The notes: generated from the sequence alone by a model not told the origin. A DNA stretch of 64,000 nt from Crossiella equi (GCF_017876755.1 NZ_JAGIOO010000001.1:2873786-2937785); one strand, 5' to 3'. Shown: positions 28,468 to 38,503, numbered from the stretch's first letter. Translations and numbers: made by a program.

Positions 28468-29859
28468 GTGCGCTCCCGGCTGCTCGTCATCGTGTTGTCG
28501 CTGGTCATCATCGTGCTGCTCGGCCTGGGCATCCCGCTCGCGCTGAACCTGGCCGGCATGGAGCAGCAGCGGCTGTTCCTGGACCGGGTCGGCGACACCA
28601 GCCGCTTCGCCTCGCTGGCCCAGAGCCCCCTGCTGGTGGACCGGCCGGACCTGATCCGCCCGGAGCTGGAGCGCTACCGGCAGGTGTACGGCATCTCCGT
28701 GCTGGTCACCGACCGGGACAAGAACGTGCTCGCCGCCTCGGACGGCGAGTTCAACCGCAACCACCCGGACGTGGAGCAGCGGCTGGCGCTGGCCCTGGCC
28801 GGGCGGGTGCCCGAGCCGGAGTCCATGGTGCTGCCGTGGACGACCGCGCCGCTGGTCATCGCCGAGCCGGTGCGCGTGGGCGGCGAGGTGCGCGGCGCGG
28901 TGGTCACCAGCTCGCCCACCGGCGGCACCCGGCTGCGCGTGCTGCTGTGGTGGAGCCTGCTCGCGGTGGCCGCGGTGGCCGTGCTGTTCCTCGGCGTGGC
29001 GCTCGCGCTGCCGGTGGTGCGGTGGACGCTGCGGCCGGTGCGCAGGCTGGACGAGGCCACCGGGCGCATGGTCGCCTCGGTGGTCAGCGGGCGGCCGGTG
29101 GAACCGGTCGGCGGGGACACCGGGCCGCCGGAGCTGCGGCACCTGACGCGGTCCTTCGACCAGATGGCGGCCAGCGTGAGCGACGTGCTGGCCGCGCAGC
29201 GCTCGTTCGTGGCCGACGCCTCGCACCAGCTGCGCAACCCGCTGACCGCGCTGCGCCTGCGGCTGGGCAACCTGGACGGGCACGTGCACGCCGACTCGGT
29301 CGACCAGTACACCGCGGCCATGGAGGAGACGGTCCGGCTCAACCAGATCCTCGACGAGCTGCTCGCCATGGCCCGCGCGGAGGCCAGCTCCGTGGAGCCG
29401 GTGCCCGCCGAGGTGGACGAGGCGATCGCCGAGCGCGTGGACGCCTGGCGGGTGGTCGCGGCCGCGCGGGAGATCTCGCTGACCACGTGCACCGAGCCGG
29501 AGCTGTGGGCACTGGCGCCGCCGCGCGGGGTGGAGACCATCCTGGACGCGCTGCTGGACAACGCGCTGAAGTTCAGCCCGGACGGCTCGGCGGTGCAGGT
29601 GCGGGCCGAGGAGGTCGGCGGGCACGTGGTGCTGACCGTGCGCGACCACGGGCCCGGCCTGACCCCGGAGGAGCTGGAGCGGGCCACCGACCGGTTCTGG
29701 CGCTCGCCCAGCCACCAGAACATCACCGGCTCCGGGCTCGGGCTGGCCATCGTCCGGCGCGTGGTGGAGCGCTCCGACGGCGCGGTCCGGCTGGAGCTGC
29801 CCGAGGGTGGCGGGCTGGCCGTGGTCGTCGAGCTGCCGGTGGTGGAGTTCCTGGACTGA
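28468..29859 (+). CDS. gluK: Sensor histidine kinase (GluK-like)
   Basis: A 463-residue membrane kinase. Two transmembrane helices (about 5-28 and 159-182) flank a 130-residue extracellular sensor domain. A HAMP linker follows, then the phospho-acceptor box DASHQLRNPLTALR with His253, and the ATPase domain motifs DNALKF (N box), DHGPGL and GSGLGLAIV. It starts with GTG at 28468, 4 bp after the regulator stop. It probably phosphorylates the preceding regulator in response to external glutamate, by analogy with S. coelicolor GluK; ligand binding is not proven by sequence. Confidence 0.87.
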   Translation: MRSRLLVIVLSLVIIVLLGLGIPLALNLAGMEQQRLFLDRVGDTSRFASLAQSPLLVDRPDLIRPELERYRQVYGISVLVTDRDKNVLAASDGEFNRNHPDVEQRLALALAGRVPEPESMVLPWTTAPLVIAEPVRVGGEVRGAVVTSSPTGGTRLRVLLWWSLLAVAAVAVLFLGVALALPVVRWTLRPVRRLDEATGRMVASVVSGRPVEPVGGDTGPPELRHLTRSFDQMAASVSDVLAAQRSFVADASHQLRNPLTALRLRLGNLDGHVHADSVDQYTAAMEETVRLNQILDELLAMARAEASSVEPVPAEVDEAIAERVDAWRVVAAAREISLTTCTEPELWALAPPRGVETILDALLDNALKFSPDGSAVQVRAEEVGGHVVLTVRDHGPGLTPEELERATDRFWRSPSHQNITGSGLGLAIVRRVVERSDGAVRLELPEGGGLAVVVELPVVEFLD

Positions 29860-29932
29860 CTTGACCTGGATCACGGTCGAGTTCTTTGATGCGAACGGGC
29901 TCTTTTACGATTCAGAACCTAGTTTGGTCTGG

Positions 29933-31333
29933 GTGAAGATCGCACTGGTTTCCGGCGACGGCCTCCCGGTCAGCGGCCTGCTGACCGTGTTCCGCAACGT
30001 GGTCGATCTGCTGGGCGAGGAGGCCGAGCTCCCCGTGCCCGCGGAGCTCGGCTACTCCTGGCGCCCGGACAAACCCGCGTTCTTCCCGCAGGGCCCGGCC
30101 AACGAGCGCGCCCCGGAGTGGCTGGACATCTCCACCGAGGTCCCGGTCGAGGGACCGGAGTTCGCCGAGGAACTGGTGGCCATCCGCAAGGCCATCGTGC
30201 ACGCGGACTCGCTGACCAAGGCCGAGCGCGCCTCGCTGCACGAGCGGATCGAGGCGCTGACCGGTCCGTACACCGAGTACTTCGGCAAGTGGCTGGCCAA
30301 GCACCGCCCGGACTGGGTGGTCGCGATCAACATGACGCTCTCCGACGCGGTGCCCGCGACGCTGGGCCTGCACCGGGCGGCGGCCTGGCACTACGACGCG
30401 CACGCGGGCGGCCTGCTGTTCTGGGACCACGACCTGTACGGCACCTACGCGGTGCACGAGGGCGACGAGCGGGTCTACCCGCACGCGCCGAACGAGTTCG
30501 TCCCGCTGCCGGGCACGCACCCCAGCCACCGCTGGGCCGTGGTCTCCCCCGCGCTCCAGGTGGACGCGCGCTCCTACGGCACCGGCCTGGACCCGGTGTA
30601 CGTGCCGAACGTGCTGCCCCGGGTGCCCGAGGGCGGCCTGACCGACGTGCACCGCGAGTTCCTCGCCCAGCAGGACCTGACTCCGGACCGTCCGGTCGTG
30701 CTGGTCCCGGTGCGGGTGTTCCGGGTCAAGGGCGTGGAGATCTCGGTGCGCCTGCTGGCGGCACTGCGCGAGGCGGCCCACCGCCGCGGCGAACCGGCCC
30801 CGGCGCTGCTGGTCTTCGGCGACCTGGGCGAGGACCCGGAGTACTCGGAGGAGGTGCTGGCCGCGGTCGCCGAGACCGGCACGGCCGCCGACATCCGCTT
30901 CCTCAACGGCGTCCCGCTGGGCACCCACCGCGACGCCACGGGCACCCTCCGCCTGGACGAGGTCGACCTGCTGCGCCTGGCCCGCGAGACCGGCGGCGCG
31001 GTGCTGTTCACCCCGAACCGCCCGGACGTGGAGAGCGTGGGCCTGGGCCCGGCGCTGGCCGCGGTGGCGGGCATCCCGAGCGCGGTCACCGCCTTCGACG
31101 CCTTCACCGACGTCTACGGCCAGGACTTCCACTCCGTCCGGATCGGCCCGGACCTGGCCGCGGCCGCCGAGGAGCTGCTGTCCTGGAGCCAGGGGCGCCG
31201 CGAGGGCGCGTGCTGGGCCACCGGGGCGCTGGACGCCAACCGCGAGCGGGTGGCGGAGCTGTTCCCGGAGGGGCCGTGGCTCGCGCTGCTCGAGGAGCTG
31301 CGGCAGGCGGTGCCCGTGCGGAAGCAGTCCTGA
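29933..31333 (+). CDS. GT-B-like glycosyltransferase or unknown conserved protein
   Basis: A 466-residue soluble protein starting at the GTG at 29933 (MKIALVSGDGLPVSG). The N terminus looks like the first strand-loop of a GT-B glycosyltransferase, and later segments (RPVVLVPVRVFRVKGVEISVRLL, PALLVFGDLGED, DIRFLNGVPLG and a late GPALAAVAGIPSAVTAF) fit an acceptor/donor two-domain layout. No strong ribosome site precedes the start; a TACGAT hexamer at 29906-29911 could be a -10 giving a leader of about 15 nt. The donor sugar and acceptor are unknown. Convergent with the TAXI gene, 1 bp apart. Confidence 0.5.
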   Translation: MKIALVSGDGLPVSGLLTVFRNVVDLLGEEAELPVPAELGYSWRPDKPAFFPQGPANERAPEWLDISTEVPVEGPEFAEELVAIRKAIVHADSLTKAERASLHERIEALTGPYTEYFGKWLAKHRPDWVVAINMTLSDAVPATLGLHRAAAWHYDAHAGGLLFWDHDLYGTYAVHEGDERVYPHAPNEFVPLPGTHPSHRWAVVSPALQVDARSYGTGLDPVYVPNVLPRVPEGGLTDVHREFLAQQDLTPDRPVVLVPVRVFRVKGVEISVRLLAALREAAHRRGEPAPALLVFGDLGEDPEYSEEVLAAVAETGTAADIRFLNGVPLGTHRDATGTLRLDEVDLLRLARETGGAVLFTPNRPDVESVGLGPALAAVAGIPSAVTAFDAFTDVYGQDFHSVRIGPDLAAAAEELLSWSQGRREGACWATGALDANRERVAELFPEGPWLALLEELRQAVPVRKQS

Positions 31334-31334
31334 C

Positions 31335-32297
31335 CTACACCTTGCTGTCCCGGTAGTACCGGAGCGCGCCCTCGTGCAACGCGATCGGCGAGGTCTCGAT
31401 CGCGCTGCGGGGGTCCAGCGACCGGGCCACCTCGTTCTCCGCCACGAGCCGGTCCCGCCCCTGGAACAGGGCGCTGACCAGGGCTTCGGCCACGTCGGCG
31501 GACAGCGCCTCGGTGGCCAGCAGGAAGTTGCGGACCAGCAGGGTGGTGACCGGACCGGAGGGCGGGCCCTGCGCCGGGCCCGGGCGGTAGGTGGAGGTGG
31601 GGACGGTGGCCGAGCCGTAGACCTCGGAGTAGCGGGTGAGCAGACCGGGCAGGACGTCGCCCAGGTCGAGCATGCGGACCGGGACCTTCTTGGTGAACTC
31701 CACGACGGTCTTGGTGGGCAGGCCGCCCGACCAGAAGAAGCCGTCCAGGCCGCCGTTCTGGAGCTGGGCCATCGAGTCGCCCAGGTCGGTGGGGACCTGG
31801 GTCATGTCGGCGGCGGTGAGCCGGACCTCGGCCAGCAGGCGGTCGCCGATCAGGCGGGTGCCCGAGGTCTCCGAGCCCACGCCGATGCGCAGGCCCCGCA
31901 GGTCGGCCAGGCGGCGGGCCCGGGAGTCCTCGCGCACGAAGACGTGGAAGTAGTCGTCGTGGATGCGGGCCAGGGCCCGCAGCGCCCGGCCCGGCTGCTG
32001 GCCGTCCAGGGCCCGGACCGCCGCGTCGGCGGCGGCGAAGGCCAGGTCGACCTGGCCGCCCTCCAGGCGGTTGAGCGCGTCCACCGAGCCCGCGGTGTCC
32101 TTGACCTGCGGGTTCGCCCCGTAGTCCTGTTCCAGTGAGCCCGCCAGGGTCGTGCCCAGCTGGTAGTACACGCCCGCCTTGCCGCCGGCGGCGAAGGTCA
32201 GGCTCACTCCCGACAGCGGGCTCGAGCAGCCGCCCACCGTCAGCACGGCGGCCAGGACGAGCAGGAGAGCGAGGACTCGGCGGGCTGCACTGGGCAC
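31335..32297 (-). CDS. Orphan TAXI-family solute-binding lipoprotein
   Basis: A 320-residue exported lipoprotein: lipobox TVGGC after a short leader, then TAXI-family motifs [50 protein letters not shown] and [14 protein letters not shown] chose the GTG at 32297 with AGGA 8 nt upstream; the frame is open 13 codons further. TAXI proteins normally serve TRAP transporters, but no DctQM-type membrane gene is nearby. Studied TAXI proteins bind glutamate or related acids, and this one lies beside a glutamate two-component system, so a sensory role is possible. Confidence 0.85.
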   Translation of the reverse strand: MPSAARRVLALLLVLAAVLTVGGCSSPLSGVSLTFAAGGKAGVYYQLGTTLAGSLEQDYGANPQVKDTAGSVDALNRLEGGQVDLAFAAADAAVRALDGQQPGRALRALARIHDDYFHVFVREDSRARRLADLRGLRIGVGSETSGTRLIGDRLLAEVRLTAADMTQVPTDLGDSMAQLQNGGLDGFFWSGGLPTKTVVEFTKKVPVRMLDLGDVLPGLLTRYSEVYGSATVPTSTYRPGPAQGPPSGPVTTLLVRNFLLATEALSADVAEALVSALFQGRDRLVAENEVARSLDPRSAIETSPIALHEGALRYYRDSKV

Positions 32298-32367
32298 CGG
32301 TTCATCCTGCCAGGCGCGGGGTTCTACCCTGGACATCCGAACCGGGAAACCGGGAAAGGACGAGCAG

Positions 32368-33846
32368 GTGACACGCAGTTACGAGATCCGCACGTACGGC
32401 TGCCAGATGAACGTGCACGACTCCGAGCGGCTCGCGGGCCTGATGGAGGACGCGGGCTACGTTCGGGCCGGTACCGGCGACGGCGCCGACGTCGTCGTCT
32501 TCAACACCTGCGCGGTGCGGGAGAACGCCGACAACCGGCTCTACGGCAACCTCGGTCACCTGCGCCCGGTCAAGGACGCGCACCCGGGCATGCAGATCGC
32601 GGTCGGCGGCTGCCTCGCGCAGAAGGACCGCGGCGAGATCGTCAAGCGCGCGCCATGGGTGGACGTGGTGTTCGGCACGCACAACATCGGCTCGCTGCCG
32701 GTGCTGCTGGAGCGCGCCCGGCACAACGCCGAGGCCCAGGTCGAGATCCTGGAGTCGCTGGAGACCTTCCCGTCCACGCTGCCCGCGCGCCGCGACTCGG
32801 CGCACTCGGCGTGGGTGTCGATCTCGGTGGGCTGCAACAACACCTGCACCTTCTGCATCGTGCCCTCGCTGCGCGGCAAGGAGAAGGACCGCCGTCCCGG
32901 CGAGATCCTGGCCGAGGTGCAGGCGCTGGTGGCCGAGGGCGTGCTGGAGGTGACGCTGCTCGGGCAGAACGTCAACTCCTACGGCGTGGAGTTCGGCCAG
33001 CGCACCGCCTTCTCCGAGCTGCTGCGCGCCTGCGGCCAGGTCGAGGGCCTGGAGCGCGTGCGCTTCACCTCCCCGCACCCCAAGGACTTCACCGACGACG
33101 TCATCGCCGCGATGGCCGAGACGCCGAACGTGTGCCCGCAGCTGCACATGCCGTTGCAGTCCGGTTCGGACCGCGTGCTCAAGGCCATGCGCCGCTCGTA
33201 CCGCAGCGACCGGTTCCTGTCCATTGTGGACAAGGTGCGCGCGGCCATGCCGGACGCGGCCATCACCACCGACATCATCGTCGGCTTCCCCGGGGAGACC
33301 GAGGAGGACTTCCAGGGCACGCTCGACGTGGTCGCCGCCTCCCGCTTCTCCTCGGCGTTCACCTTCCAGTACTCCAAGCGCCCCGGCACCCCGGCGGCGA
33401 CCATGGCGGACCAGCTGCCCAAGCAGGTCGTGCAGGAGCGCTACGACCGCCTGATCGCGTTGCAGGAGCAGATCTCCTGGGAGCTCAACCGCGAGCAGGA
33501 GGGCAGGGTCGTCGAGGTCGTGGTGTCGGAGGGCGAGGGCCGCAAGGACACCGAGACCCGCCGCCTGTCCGGCCGGGCCCGCGACGGCCGCCTGGTGCAC
33601 TTCAGGACCGACCGCACCGACATCCGGCCCGGGGACGTGGTCACCACCACGGTCACCTACGGTGCGCCGCACAACCTGATCGCGGACAGCGACCTGCTCT
33701 CCCACCGCCGCACCCGTGCGGGCGACAACTGGGAAGCCGGGCGCAGGCCGAAGACCTCCGGCGTCACGCTGGGCCTGCCGTCCTTCGGCGCGCCAGCGGT
33801 GGCGCCGGCACCAGCGGGAGTGGGCGGATGCAGCGTCAGCCGGTGA
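32368..33846 (+). CDS. miaB: tRNA-2-methylthio-N6-dimethylallyladenosine synthase MiaB
   Basis: Radical-SAM methylthiotransferase acting on i6A37 of tRNA after MiaA. The 492 residues have an N-terminal UPF0004 domain with three cluster cysteines ([23 protein letters not shown]), the radical-SAM motif CNNTCTFC, and a C-terminal TRAM domain. The GTG at 32368 has AAAGGA 7 nt before it. The frame is open upstream but overlaps the divergent TAXI gene. The last codons overlap the next gene by 19 bp, as with Rv2733c-Rv2732c in M. tuberculosis. Confidence 0.96.
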   Translation: MTRSYEIRTYGCQMNVHDSERLAGLMEDAGYVRAGTGDGADVVVFNTCAVRENADNRLYGNLGHLRPVKDAHPGMQIAVGGCLAQKDRGEIVKRAPWVDVVFGTHNIGSLPVLLERARHNAEAQVEILESLETFPSTLPARRDSAHSAWVSISVGCNNTCTFCIVPSLRGKEKDRRPGEILAEVQALVAEGVLEVTLLGQNVNSYGVEFGQRTAFSELLRACGQVEGLERVRFTSPHPKDFTDDVIAAMAETPNVCPQLHMPLQSGSDRVLKAMRRSYRSDRFLSIVDKVRAAMPDAAITTDIIVGFPGETEEDFQGTLDVVAASRFSSAFTFQYSKRPGTPAATMADQLPKQVVQERYDRLIALQEQISWELNREQEGRVVEVVVSEGEGRKDTETRRLSGRARDGRLVHFRTDRTDIRPGDVVTTTVTYGAPHNLIADSDLLSHRRTRAGDNWEAGRRPKTSGVTLGLPSFGAPAVAPAPAGVGGCSVSR

Positions 33847-34322
33847 AGGACGAGGGGTTCGACGACATGGCCGAGTTCGCCGAGGAGCTCAAGGAAGCCG
33901 AACGCGCCGCGCAGCGCCGCATCGACCCGCCGGGCCGCAACGCCATGGTCATCGCGGGCGCGGTGTTCGTGCTGCTGTGCTCGGCGCTGCTGCCCTGGGT
34001 GGGCGACGCGGCGGGCTGGCAGGTCGTGCTCGGCCAGACCGACCCGGCGCTGAAGATCGGTGTGCTGCCCCGCGTGTTCGGCGGGTTCGCCATCGTCTTC
34101 GGCGTGCTGCTCACCGCGCTCACCCTCAGCGTGCGGTTGTGGGCGATGAGCTGGGCGGCCACCCTGGGCTGCTGGCTGGGCGTGATGTTCGGCCTGCTGT
34201 CGGTGTGGACGCGGCAGACCGTGATCGACGCGCCCGGCCCGAACTTCGGGCTGTTCGTGGCGATCCTGCCGCTGGCGGTCCTGGGCACGCAGTGGTTCCG
34301 GCTGTCCTGGAACCGGCAGTGA
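33828..34322 (+). CDS. Rv2732c-like conserved membrane protein
   Basis: A 164-residue membrane protein: a charged, helical N-terminal segment (about 1-37, rich in Glu and Arg) and four transmembrane helices, with an Asp/Pro loop (VIDAPGPN) before the last one. The ATG at 33828 lies inside the end of miaB, so it is translationally coupled. The same miaB-membrane-protein pair occurs in mycobacteria (Rv2732c). Function unknown. Confidence 0.82.
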   Translation: MQRQPVKDEGFDDMAEFAEELKEAERAAQRRIDPPGRNAMVIAGAVFVLLCSALLPWVGDAAGWQVVLGQTDPALKIGVLPRVFGGFAIVFGVLLTALTLSVRLWAMSWAATLGCWLGVMFGLLSVWTRQTVIDAPGPNFGLFVAILPLAVLGTQWFRLSWNRQ

Positions 34323-34444
34323 AAGAACTCCTGAGCGTTGACGGCGAATGCCGTAGAAGGTAAAGCCCACTGCCCGCGCGTCCTGAGCGCCGCGCTGGCC
34401 ACCACGGGGCTGGCCGCCCTGCCCGCGACCGCCGCCGAACAGAC

Positions 34445-34477
34445 CGAAGGCCCCGGCTCTCGCTGCCGGGGCCTTCG
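34445..34477. terminator. Bidirectional terminator between the Rv2732c-like gene and sdhB
   Basis: A perfect 12-bp stem CGAAGGCCCCGG / CCGGGGCCTTCG with a 9-nt loop. It lies 9 bp after the minus-strand sdhB stop and 122 bp after the plus-strand gene, so it can serve both. The rest of the 163-bp gap shows no convincing gene; a small open frame from 34338 runs through the terminator. Confidence 0.75.
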
Positions 34478-34485
34478 TGGCGTGC

Positions 34486-35229
34486 TCAGTCCTTCTTCTT
34501 GCGGAACAGCTTCAGCAGCGGGTCGTACCGCCGGTCCACCACGCGCTCCTTCAACGGGATCAGCGCGTTGTCGGTGATCTTGATGTGCTCCGGGCACACC
34601 TCGGTGCAGCACTTGGTGATGTTGCACAGCCCGAGCCCGTGCTGGGACTGCGCGTCGCCGTGTCGGTCCGCGGTGTCCAGCGGGTGCATCTCCAGCTCGG
34701 CGATGCGCATGAGGAAGCGTGGCCCGGAGAAGGACTCCTTGTTCTCCTCGTGGTCACGCACGACATGGCAGGTGTTCTGGCAAAGAAAACACTCGATGCA
34801 CTTGCGGAACTCCTGCGAGCGCTCGACGTCCACCTGCTTCATCCGGTAGTCCCCCGGCGCCACGTCCTTGGGCGGCGCGAACGCCGGGACCTCCCTGGCC
34901 TTGACGTAGTTGAAGGACACGTCGGTGACCAGGTCGCGGATGACCGGGAAGGTGCGCATGGGCGTGACCGTGATGGTCTCGTCCTGACCGAAGGTGGACA
35001 TGCGGGTCATGCACAGCAGGCGCGGCCTGCCGTTGATCTCCGCCGAGCACGAGCCGCACTTGCCCGCCTTGCAGTTCCACCGCACCGCCAGGTCCGGCGC
35101 CTGGGTGGCCTGCAGCCGGTGGATGATGTCCAGCACCACCTCGCCCTCGTTGACCTCCACGGTGAAGTCGGTGAGGTCGCCGCCGACGCTGTCGCCGCGC
35201 CACACCCGGAACTTCGCCTGGTAGCCCAT
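34486..35229 (-). CDS. sdhB: Succinate dehydrogenase iron-sulfur subunit (Sdh1 type)
   Basis: Electron-transfer subunit of succinate:quinone oxidoreductase, 247 residues. The plant-ferredoxin-type [2Fe-2S] site uses C53, C58, C61 and C73. The [4Fe-4S] and [3Fe-4S] sites are built from CIECFLCQNTC (C144, C147, C150, C154) and from C202, C207/C208 and C212. The start is ATG at 35229, directly after the sdhA stop. The order anchor-flavoprotein-FeS with a small leading gene matches Rv0250c-Rv0247c (Sdh1) of M. tuberculosis, not the canonical sdhCDAB operon. Confidence 0.94.
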   Translation of the reverse strand: MGYQAKFRVWRGDSVGGDLTDFTVEVNEGEVVLDIIHRLQATQAPDLAVRWNCKAGKCGSCSAEINGRPRLLCMTRMSTFGQDETITVTPMRTFPVIRDLVTDVSFNYVKAREVPAFAPPKDVAPGDYRMKQVDVERSQEFRKCIECFLCQNTCHVVRDHEENKESFSGPRFLMRIAELEMHPLDTADRHGDAQSQHGLGLCNITKCCTEVCPEHIKITDNALIPLKERVVDRRYDPLLKLFRKKKD

Positions 35230-35230
35230 G

Positions 35231-37144
35231 TCAGCCCGCCTCTCCGCGGTTGGCCGGATGGCCGCTCAGCTCGTCCTCGGTGTAGTACTTGCGCAGCTCC
35301 GCCAGCTCGAACAGCGACAGCAGGTCCTCGCGCATCGGCGCGGGCACCTCCCGGGTGACCTCGACGCCCTCGCCCGCCGCGGCGCACACCAGCAGGCTGT
35401 TGCGCCAGTCCGCGGCCATCACCGGGTGGTCGTCGCGGGTGTGCCCGCCCCGGCTCTCGGTGCGGATGAGCGCGGCCCGGGCCACGCACTCGCTGACCAC
35501 CAGCATGTTCGCCAGGTCCAGGGCCAGGTGCCAGCCGGGGTTGAACTGGCGGTGGCCCTCCACGCCCGCGTGCGCGGCGCGGCGGCGCAGGTCGTCGAGC
35601 TTCTTGAGCGCCAGCTCCATCTCCTCGCCCTTGCGGATGATGCCGACCAGGTCGTTCATCACCTGCTGGAGCTCGGTGTGCAGCGTGTACGGGTTCTCCA
35701 CCGGCCCGTCCACCACGGCGGCGTTGAACGGCGCGAGCGCGGCGGTCGCGGCACTGTCCACATCGGACTGGTGCACCACCGGCCGGGCCTGGCCGAGCCC
35801 GGCCACGTACTCCGCCGCGCCCGCACCGGCCCGCCGTCCGAAGACCAGCAGGTCCGACAGCGAGTTGCCACCCAGGCGGTTGGAGCCGTGCATGCCGCCG
35901 GAGACCTCACCCGCGGCGAACAGGCCGGGCACGCGGGACTGCCCGGTGTCCGGGTCGACCTGCACCCCGCCCATCACGTAGTGGCAGGTCGGGCCGACCT
36001 CCATCGGCTCGGCGGTGATGTCGACGTCGGCCAGCTCCTTGAACTGGTGGTGCATCGACGGCAGCCGCCGGGTGATCTCCTCGGCGGGCAGGCGGCTGGA
36101 GACGTCCAGGAAGACCCCGCCGTGCGGCGAGCCCCTACCGGCCTTGACCTCGGAGTTGATCGCGCGGGCCACCTCGTCGCGGGGCAGCAGCTCCGGCGGG
36201 CGGAGGTTGTTGTCCGGGTCGGTGTACCAGCGGTCGCCCTCCTCCTCGGTCTTGGCGTACTTGTCCTTGAACACCTCCGGGATGTAGTCGAACATGAACC
36301 GGCGGCCCTCGGAGTTGCGCAGCACACCGCCGTCGCCGCGCACCGACTCGGTGACCAGGATGCCCTTCACACTGGGCGGCCAGACCATGCCGGTCGGGTG
36401 GAACTGCACGAACTCCATGTTGATCAGCGTGGCGCCCGCGCGCAGGGCAAGGGCGTGCCCGTCGCCGGTGTACTCCCAGGAGTTCGAGGTGACCTTGAAC
36501 GACTTGCCGATGCCGCCGGTGGCCAGCACCACGGCCGGGGTGTCGAACAGGATGAACCGGCCGGACTCGCGCCAGTAGCCGAACGCGCCGGAGACCCGGT
36601 CGCCGTCCTTGAGCAGCTCGGTGACCGTGCACTCGGCGAAGACCTTCAGGCGGGCCTCGTAGTCGCCGTACTCGGCCTTGTCCTCCTGTTGCAGGGAGAC
36701 GATCTTCTGCTGGAGCGTGCGGATGAGCTCCAGGCCGGTGCGGTCGCCGACGTGCGCCAGGCGCGGGTACTCGTGCCCGCCGAAGTTGCGCTGGCTGATG
36801 CGGCCGTCCTTGGTGCGGTCGAACAGGGCGCCGTAGGTCTCCAGCTCCCACACCCGCTGCGGCGCCTCCTGCGCGTGCAGCTCGGCCATCCGCCAGTTGT
36901 TCAGGAACTTGCCGCCCCGCATGGTGTCGCGGAAGTGCACCTTCCAGTTGTCACCGGAGTTCACATTGCCCATGGCCGCGGCGATACCGCCCTCGGCCAT
37001 CACCGTGTGCGCCTTGCCGAACAGGGACTTGCACACGATGGCCACGCGCAGGCCGTGCTCCCTGGCCTCGATGGCCGCACGCAAACCGGCGCCTCCGGCA
37101 CCGATCACCACGACGTCGTAGCTGTGCCGTTCGACTTCACTCAT
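35231..37144 (-). CDS. sdhA: Succinate dehydrogenase flavoprotein subunit (Sdh1 type)
   Basis: Catalytic subunit oxidising succinate to fumarate, 637 residues. The N-terminal FAD-binding loop is VIGAGGAGLRAAIEA, and MAEGGIAAAMG follows. Active-site regions include VQFHPTGM and GGVQVDPDTGQSRVPGLFAAGE, and GSNRLGGNSL lies near the flavin. ATG at 37144 follows the membrane subunit by 21 bp. Family length is normal for the long Sdh1-type flavoprotein. Confidence 0.95.
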   Translation of the reverse strand: MSEVERHSYDVVVIGAGGAGLRAAIEAREHGLRVAIVCKSLFGKAHTVMAEGGIAAAMGNVNSGDNWKVHFRDTMRGGKFLNNWRMAELHAQEAPQRVWELETYGALFDRTKDGRISQRNFGGHEYPRLAHVGDRTGLELIRTLQQKIVSLQQEDKAEYGDYEARLKVFAECTVTELLKDGDRVSGAFGYWRESGRFILFDTPAVVLATGGIGKSFKVTSNSWEYTGDGHALALRAGATLINMEFVQFHPTGMVWPPSVKGILVTESVRGDGGVLRNSEGRRFMFDYIPEVFKDKYAKTEEEGDRWYTDPDNNLRPPELLPRDEVARAINSEVKAGRGSPHGGVFLDVSSRLPAEEITRRLPSMHHQFKELADVDITAEPMEVGPTCHYVMGGVQVDPDTGQSRVPGLFAAGEVSGGMHGSNRLGGNSLSDLLVFGRRAGAGAAEYVAGLGQARPVVHQSDVDSAATAALAPFNAAVVDGPVENPYTLHTELQQVMNDLVGIIRKGEEMELALKKLDDLRRRAAHAGVEGHRQFNPGWHLALDLANMLVVSECVARAALIRTESRGGHTRDDHPVMAADWRNSLLVCAAAGEGVEVTREVPAPMREDLLSLFELAELRKYYTEDELSGHPANRGEAG

Positions 37145-37165
37145 GCGTTGTCAGATCCCCTGAGG

Positions 37166-37966
37166 TCAGTTGAAGAGGCGCAGGTCGGTGAGCGCACCGC
37201 TCGCGACGAGCGCGACGTACAGGTCCGTCAGCCCGACCGAGGCCAGTGAGGCCCAGGCCAGCTGCATGTGCCTGCCGTTGAGCTTGGACACCTTGGTCCA
37301 CAGCCAGTAGCGCACCGGGTGCTTGGAGAAGTGGGTGAGCTTGCCGCCGATGATGTGGCGGCACGAGTGGCAGGACACCGTGTACGCCCAGATCAGCGCG
37401 ACGTTGACCACCATGATCACCGAGCCGAGGCCGATGCCGAAGCCGCCGTCCTGGCCGTGGAAGGAGATCACCGCGTCCCAGGTGAGCACGCCGGCCACCG
37501 GGATCGCCGCGTAGAAGAAGTACCGGTGGATGTTCTGCACGATCAGCGGGAACCGCGTCTCACCGGTGTACTTCGCGTGCGGCTCGGCCACCGCGCAGGC
37601 CGGGGGCGAGAACCAGAACGCCCGGTAGTAGGCCTTGCGGTAGTAGTAGCAGGTCAGCCGGAAGCCCAGCACGAACGGCAGGACGAACAGCGGGGGCGTG
37701 ACCAGGAAGCCGAGGTCCGGGAACCACTGGCCGAAGTGCGACGATCCGGCGACGCAAGCCTCGGACAGGCAGGGCGAGTAGAACGGCGCCAGGTACTGGT
37801 ACTCGGGCACCCAGTACGCGGTGTTCATGAAGGTGCGGACCAGGCCGTACACGATGAAGACGGTCAGCCCGGTGAAGGTGAGCAGCGGCGAGAGCCACCA
37901 CCGGTCGGTGCGCAGCGTCCGTGCGTCGATGCGCGCCCGACCGGCGGTGTTGTCGGAAACCGTCAT
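37166..37966 (-). CDS. sdhC: Succinate dehydrogenase membrane anchor (Sdh1 type)
   Basis: A 266-residue integral membrane subunit with about five transmembrane helices, larger than SdhC or SdhD of canonical complex II and like Rv0249c. It would bind quinone and possibly haem; histidines in IHRYFFYA, SCHSCRHIIGG and GRHMQLAW are candidate haem ligands. It also carries an extracellular-type loop with two cysteines (SPCLSEACVAG). ATG at 37966. It precedes sdhA by 21 bp and follows the small Rv0250c-like gene by 75 bp. Confidence 0.88.
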   Translation of the reverse strand: MTVSDNTAGRARIDARTLRTDRWWLSPLLTFTGLTVFIVYGLVRTFMNTAYWVPEYQYLAPFYSPCLSEACVAGSSHFGQWFPDLGFLVTPPLFVLPFVLGFRLTCYYYRKAYYRAFWFSPPACAVAEPHAKYTGETRFPLIVQNIHRYFFYAAIPVAGVLTWDAVISFHGQDGGFGIGLGSVIMVVNVALIWAYTVSCHSCRHIIGGKLTHFSKHPVRYWLWTKVSKLNGRHMQLAWASLASVGLTDLYVALVASGALTDLRLFN

Positions 37967-38041
37967 GGAGTCCCTTGGTCGCTGGTGTCCGCGTCGTTGC
38001 GAGTCAGCGTTCGTCTGGCTCTCCGTGCAGCAGGCGTGCCG

Positions 38042-38320
38042 CTACCGGTGCGCCCGGTAGCCGCCCACCCCCTCGTCATCGGCCCCGCGCCACAGGTCGG
38101 GGTCGTACGGGGTGTCGGAGACGACGACCATCTCTCGTTCTGCGGCCGACCTGGGGGTCGGCAGCCCGGAGAGTTCGGCGGCATCGATGTCGAGCCGGTC
38201 GACGTCGTTGGCGATCCGGCGGACCGCCGTGGTGTCGCCGTAACGCAGCCGCAGCTGGGTCAGGCTCTGGCGCAGTTCACCGATCGCCTTCTGCAAAGCC
38301 GCCAGTTCCGTGTCCGGCAT
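38042..38320 (-). CDS. Rv0250c-like small protein leading the sdh operon
   Basis: A 92-residue acidic, soluble protein: a heptad-like helix (ELAALQKAIGELRQSLTQLR) then a mixed region ending GGYRAHR. ATG at 38320 is preceded by GGGAGG 8 nt upstream; the frame remains open upstream, but that ribosome site decides the start. Its position before the Sdh1 membrane subunit is the same as Rv0250c in M. tuberculosis, so an accessory or regulatory role in that complex is likely but unproven. Confidence 0.8.
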   Translation of the reverse strand: MPDTELAALQKAIGELRQSLTQLRLRYGDTTAVRRIANDVDRLDIDAAELSGLPTPRSAAEREMVVVSDTPYDPDLWRGADDEGVGGYRAHR

Positions 38321-38473
38321 ACCGAACACCTCCCTCGACGCGTCGTGGTGGTGTGGCAGATGCTGCCCCCACCGAGGGTCGTGTGACAAGGCCCACACGC
38401 CAGGATTCATCCCTTGATCGCACGCCACGCGCATCCGGGCGCCATCCGGGCGGTTCACGCTTCTGTATCGGTT

Positions 38474-38503
38474 TTGTTGTTACCGGGGAGTTACGCCTAT
38501 CGT
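38474..38503 (+). promoter_or_regulatory. Possible promoter for edd-eda
   Basis: TTGTTG (38474-38479), an 18-bp spacer, then TATCGT (38498-38503), about 90 bp before the edd ATG. A small inverted repeat AACTG-N5-CAGTT follows near 38515-38530 and could be an operator. This lies in the 274-bp space between the divergent sdh and edd operons. The promoter call is tentative. Confidence 0.35.

Noticed and set aside
34338..34577. A small plus-strand gene after the Rv2732c-like gene
   Set aside because: It runs through a strong terminator hairpin and into the antisense of sdhB, and lacks a ribosome site.
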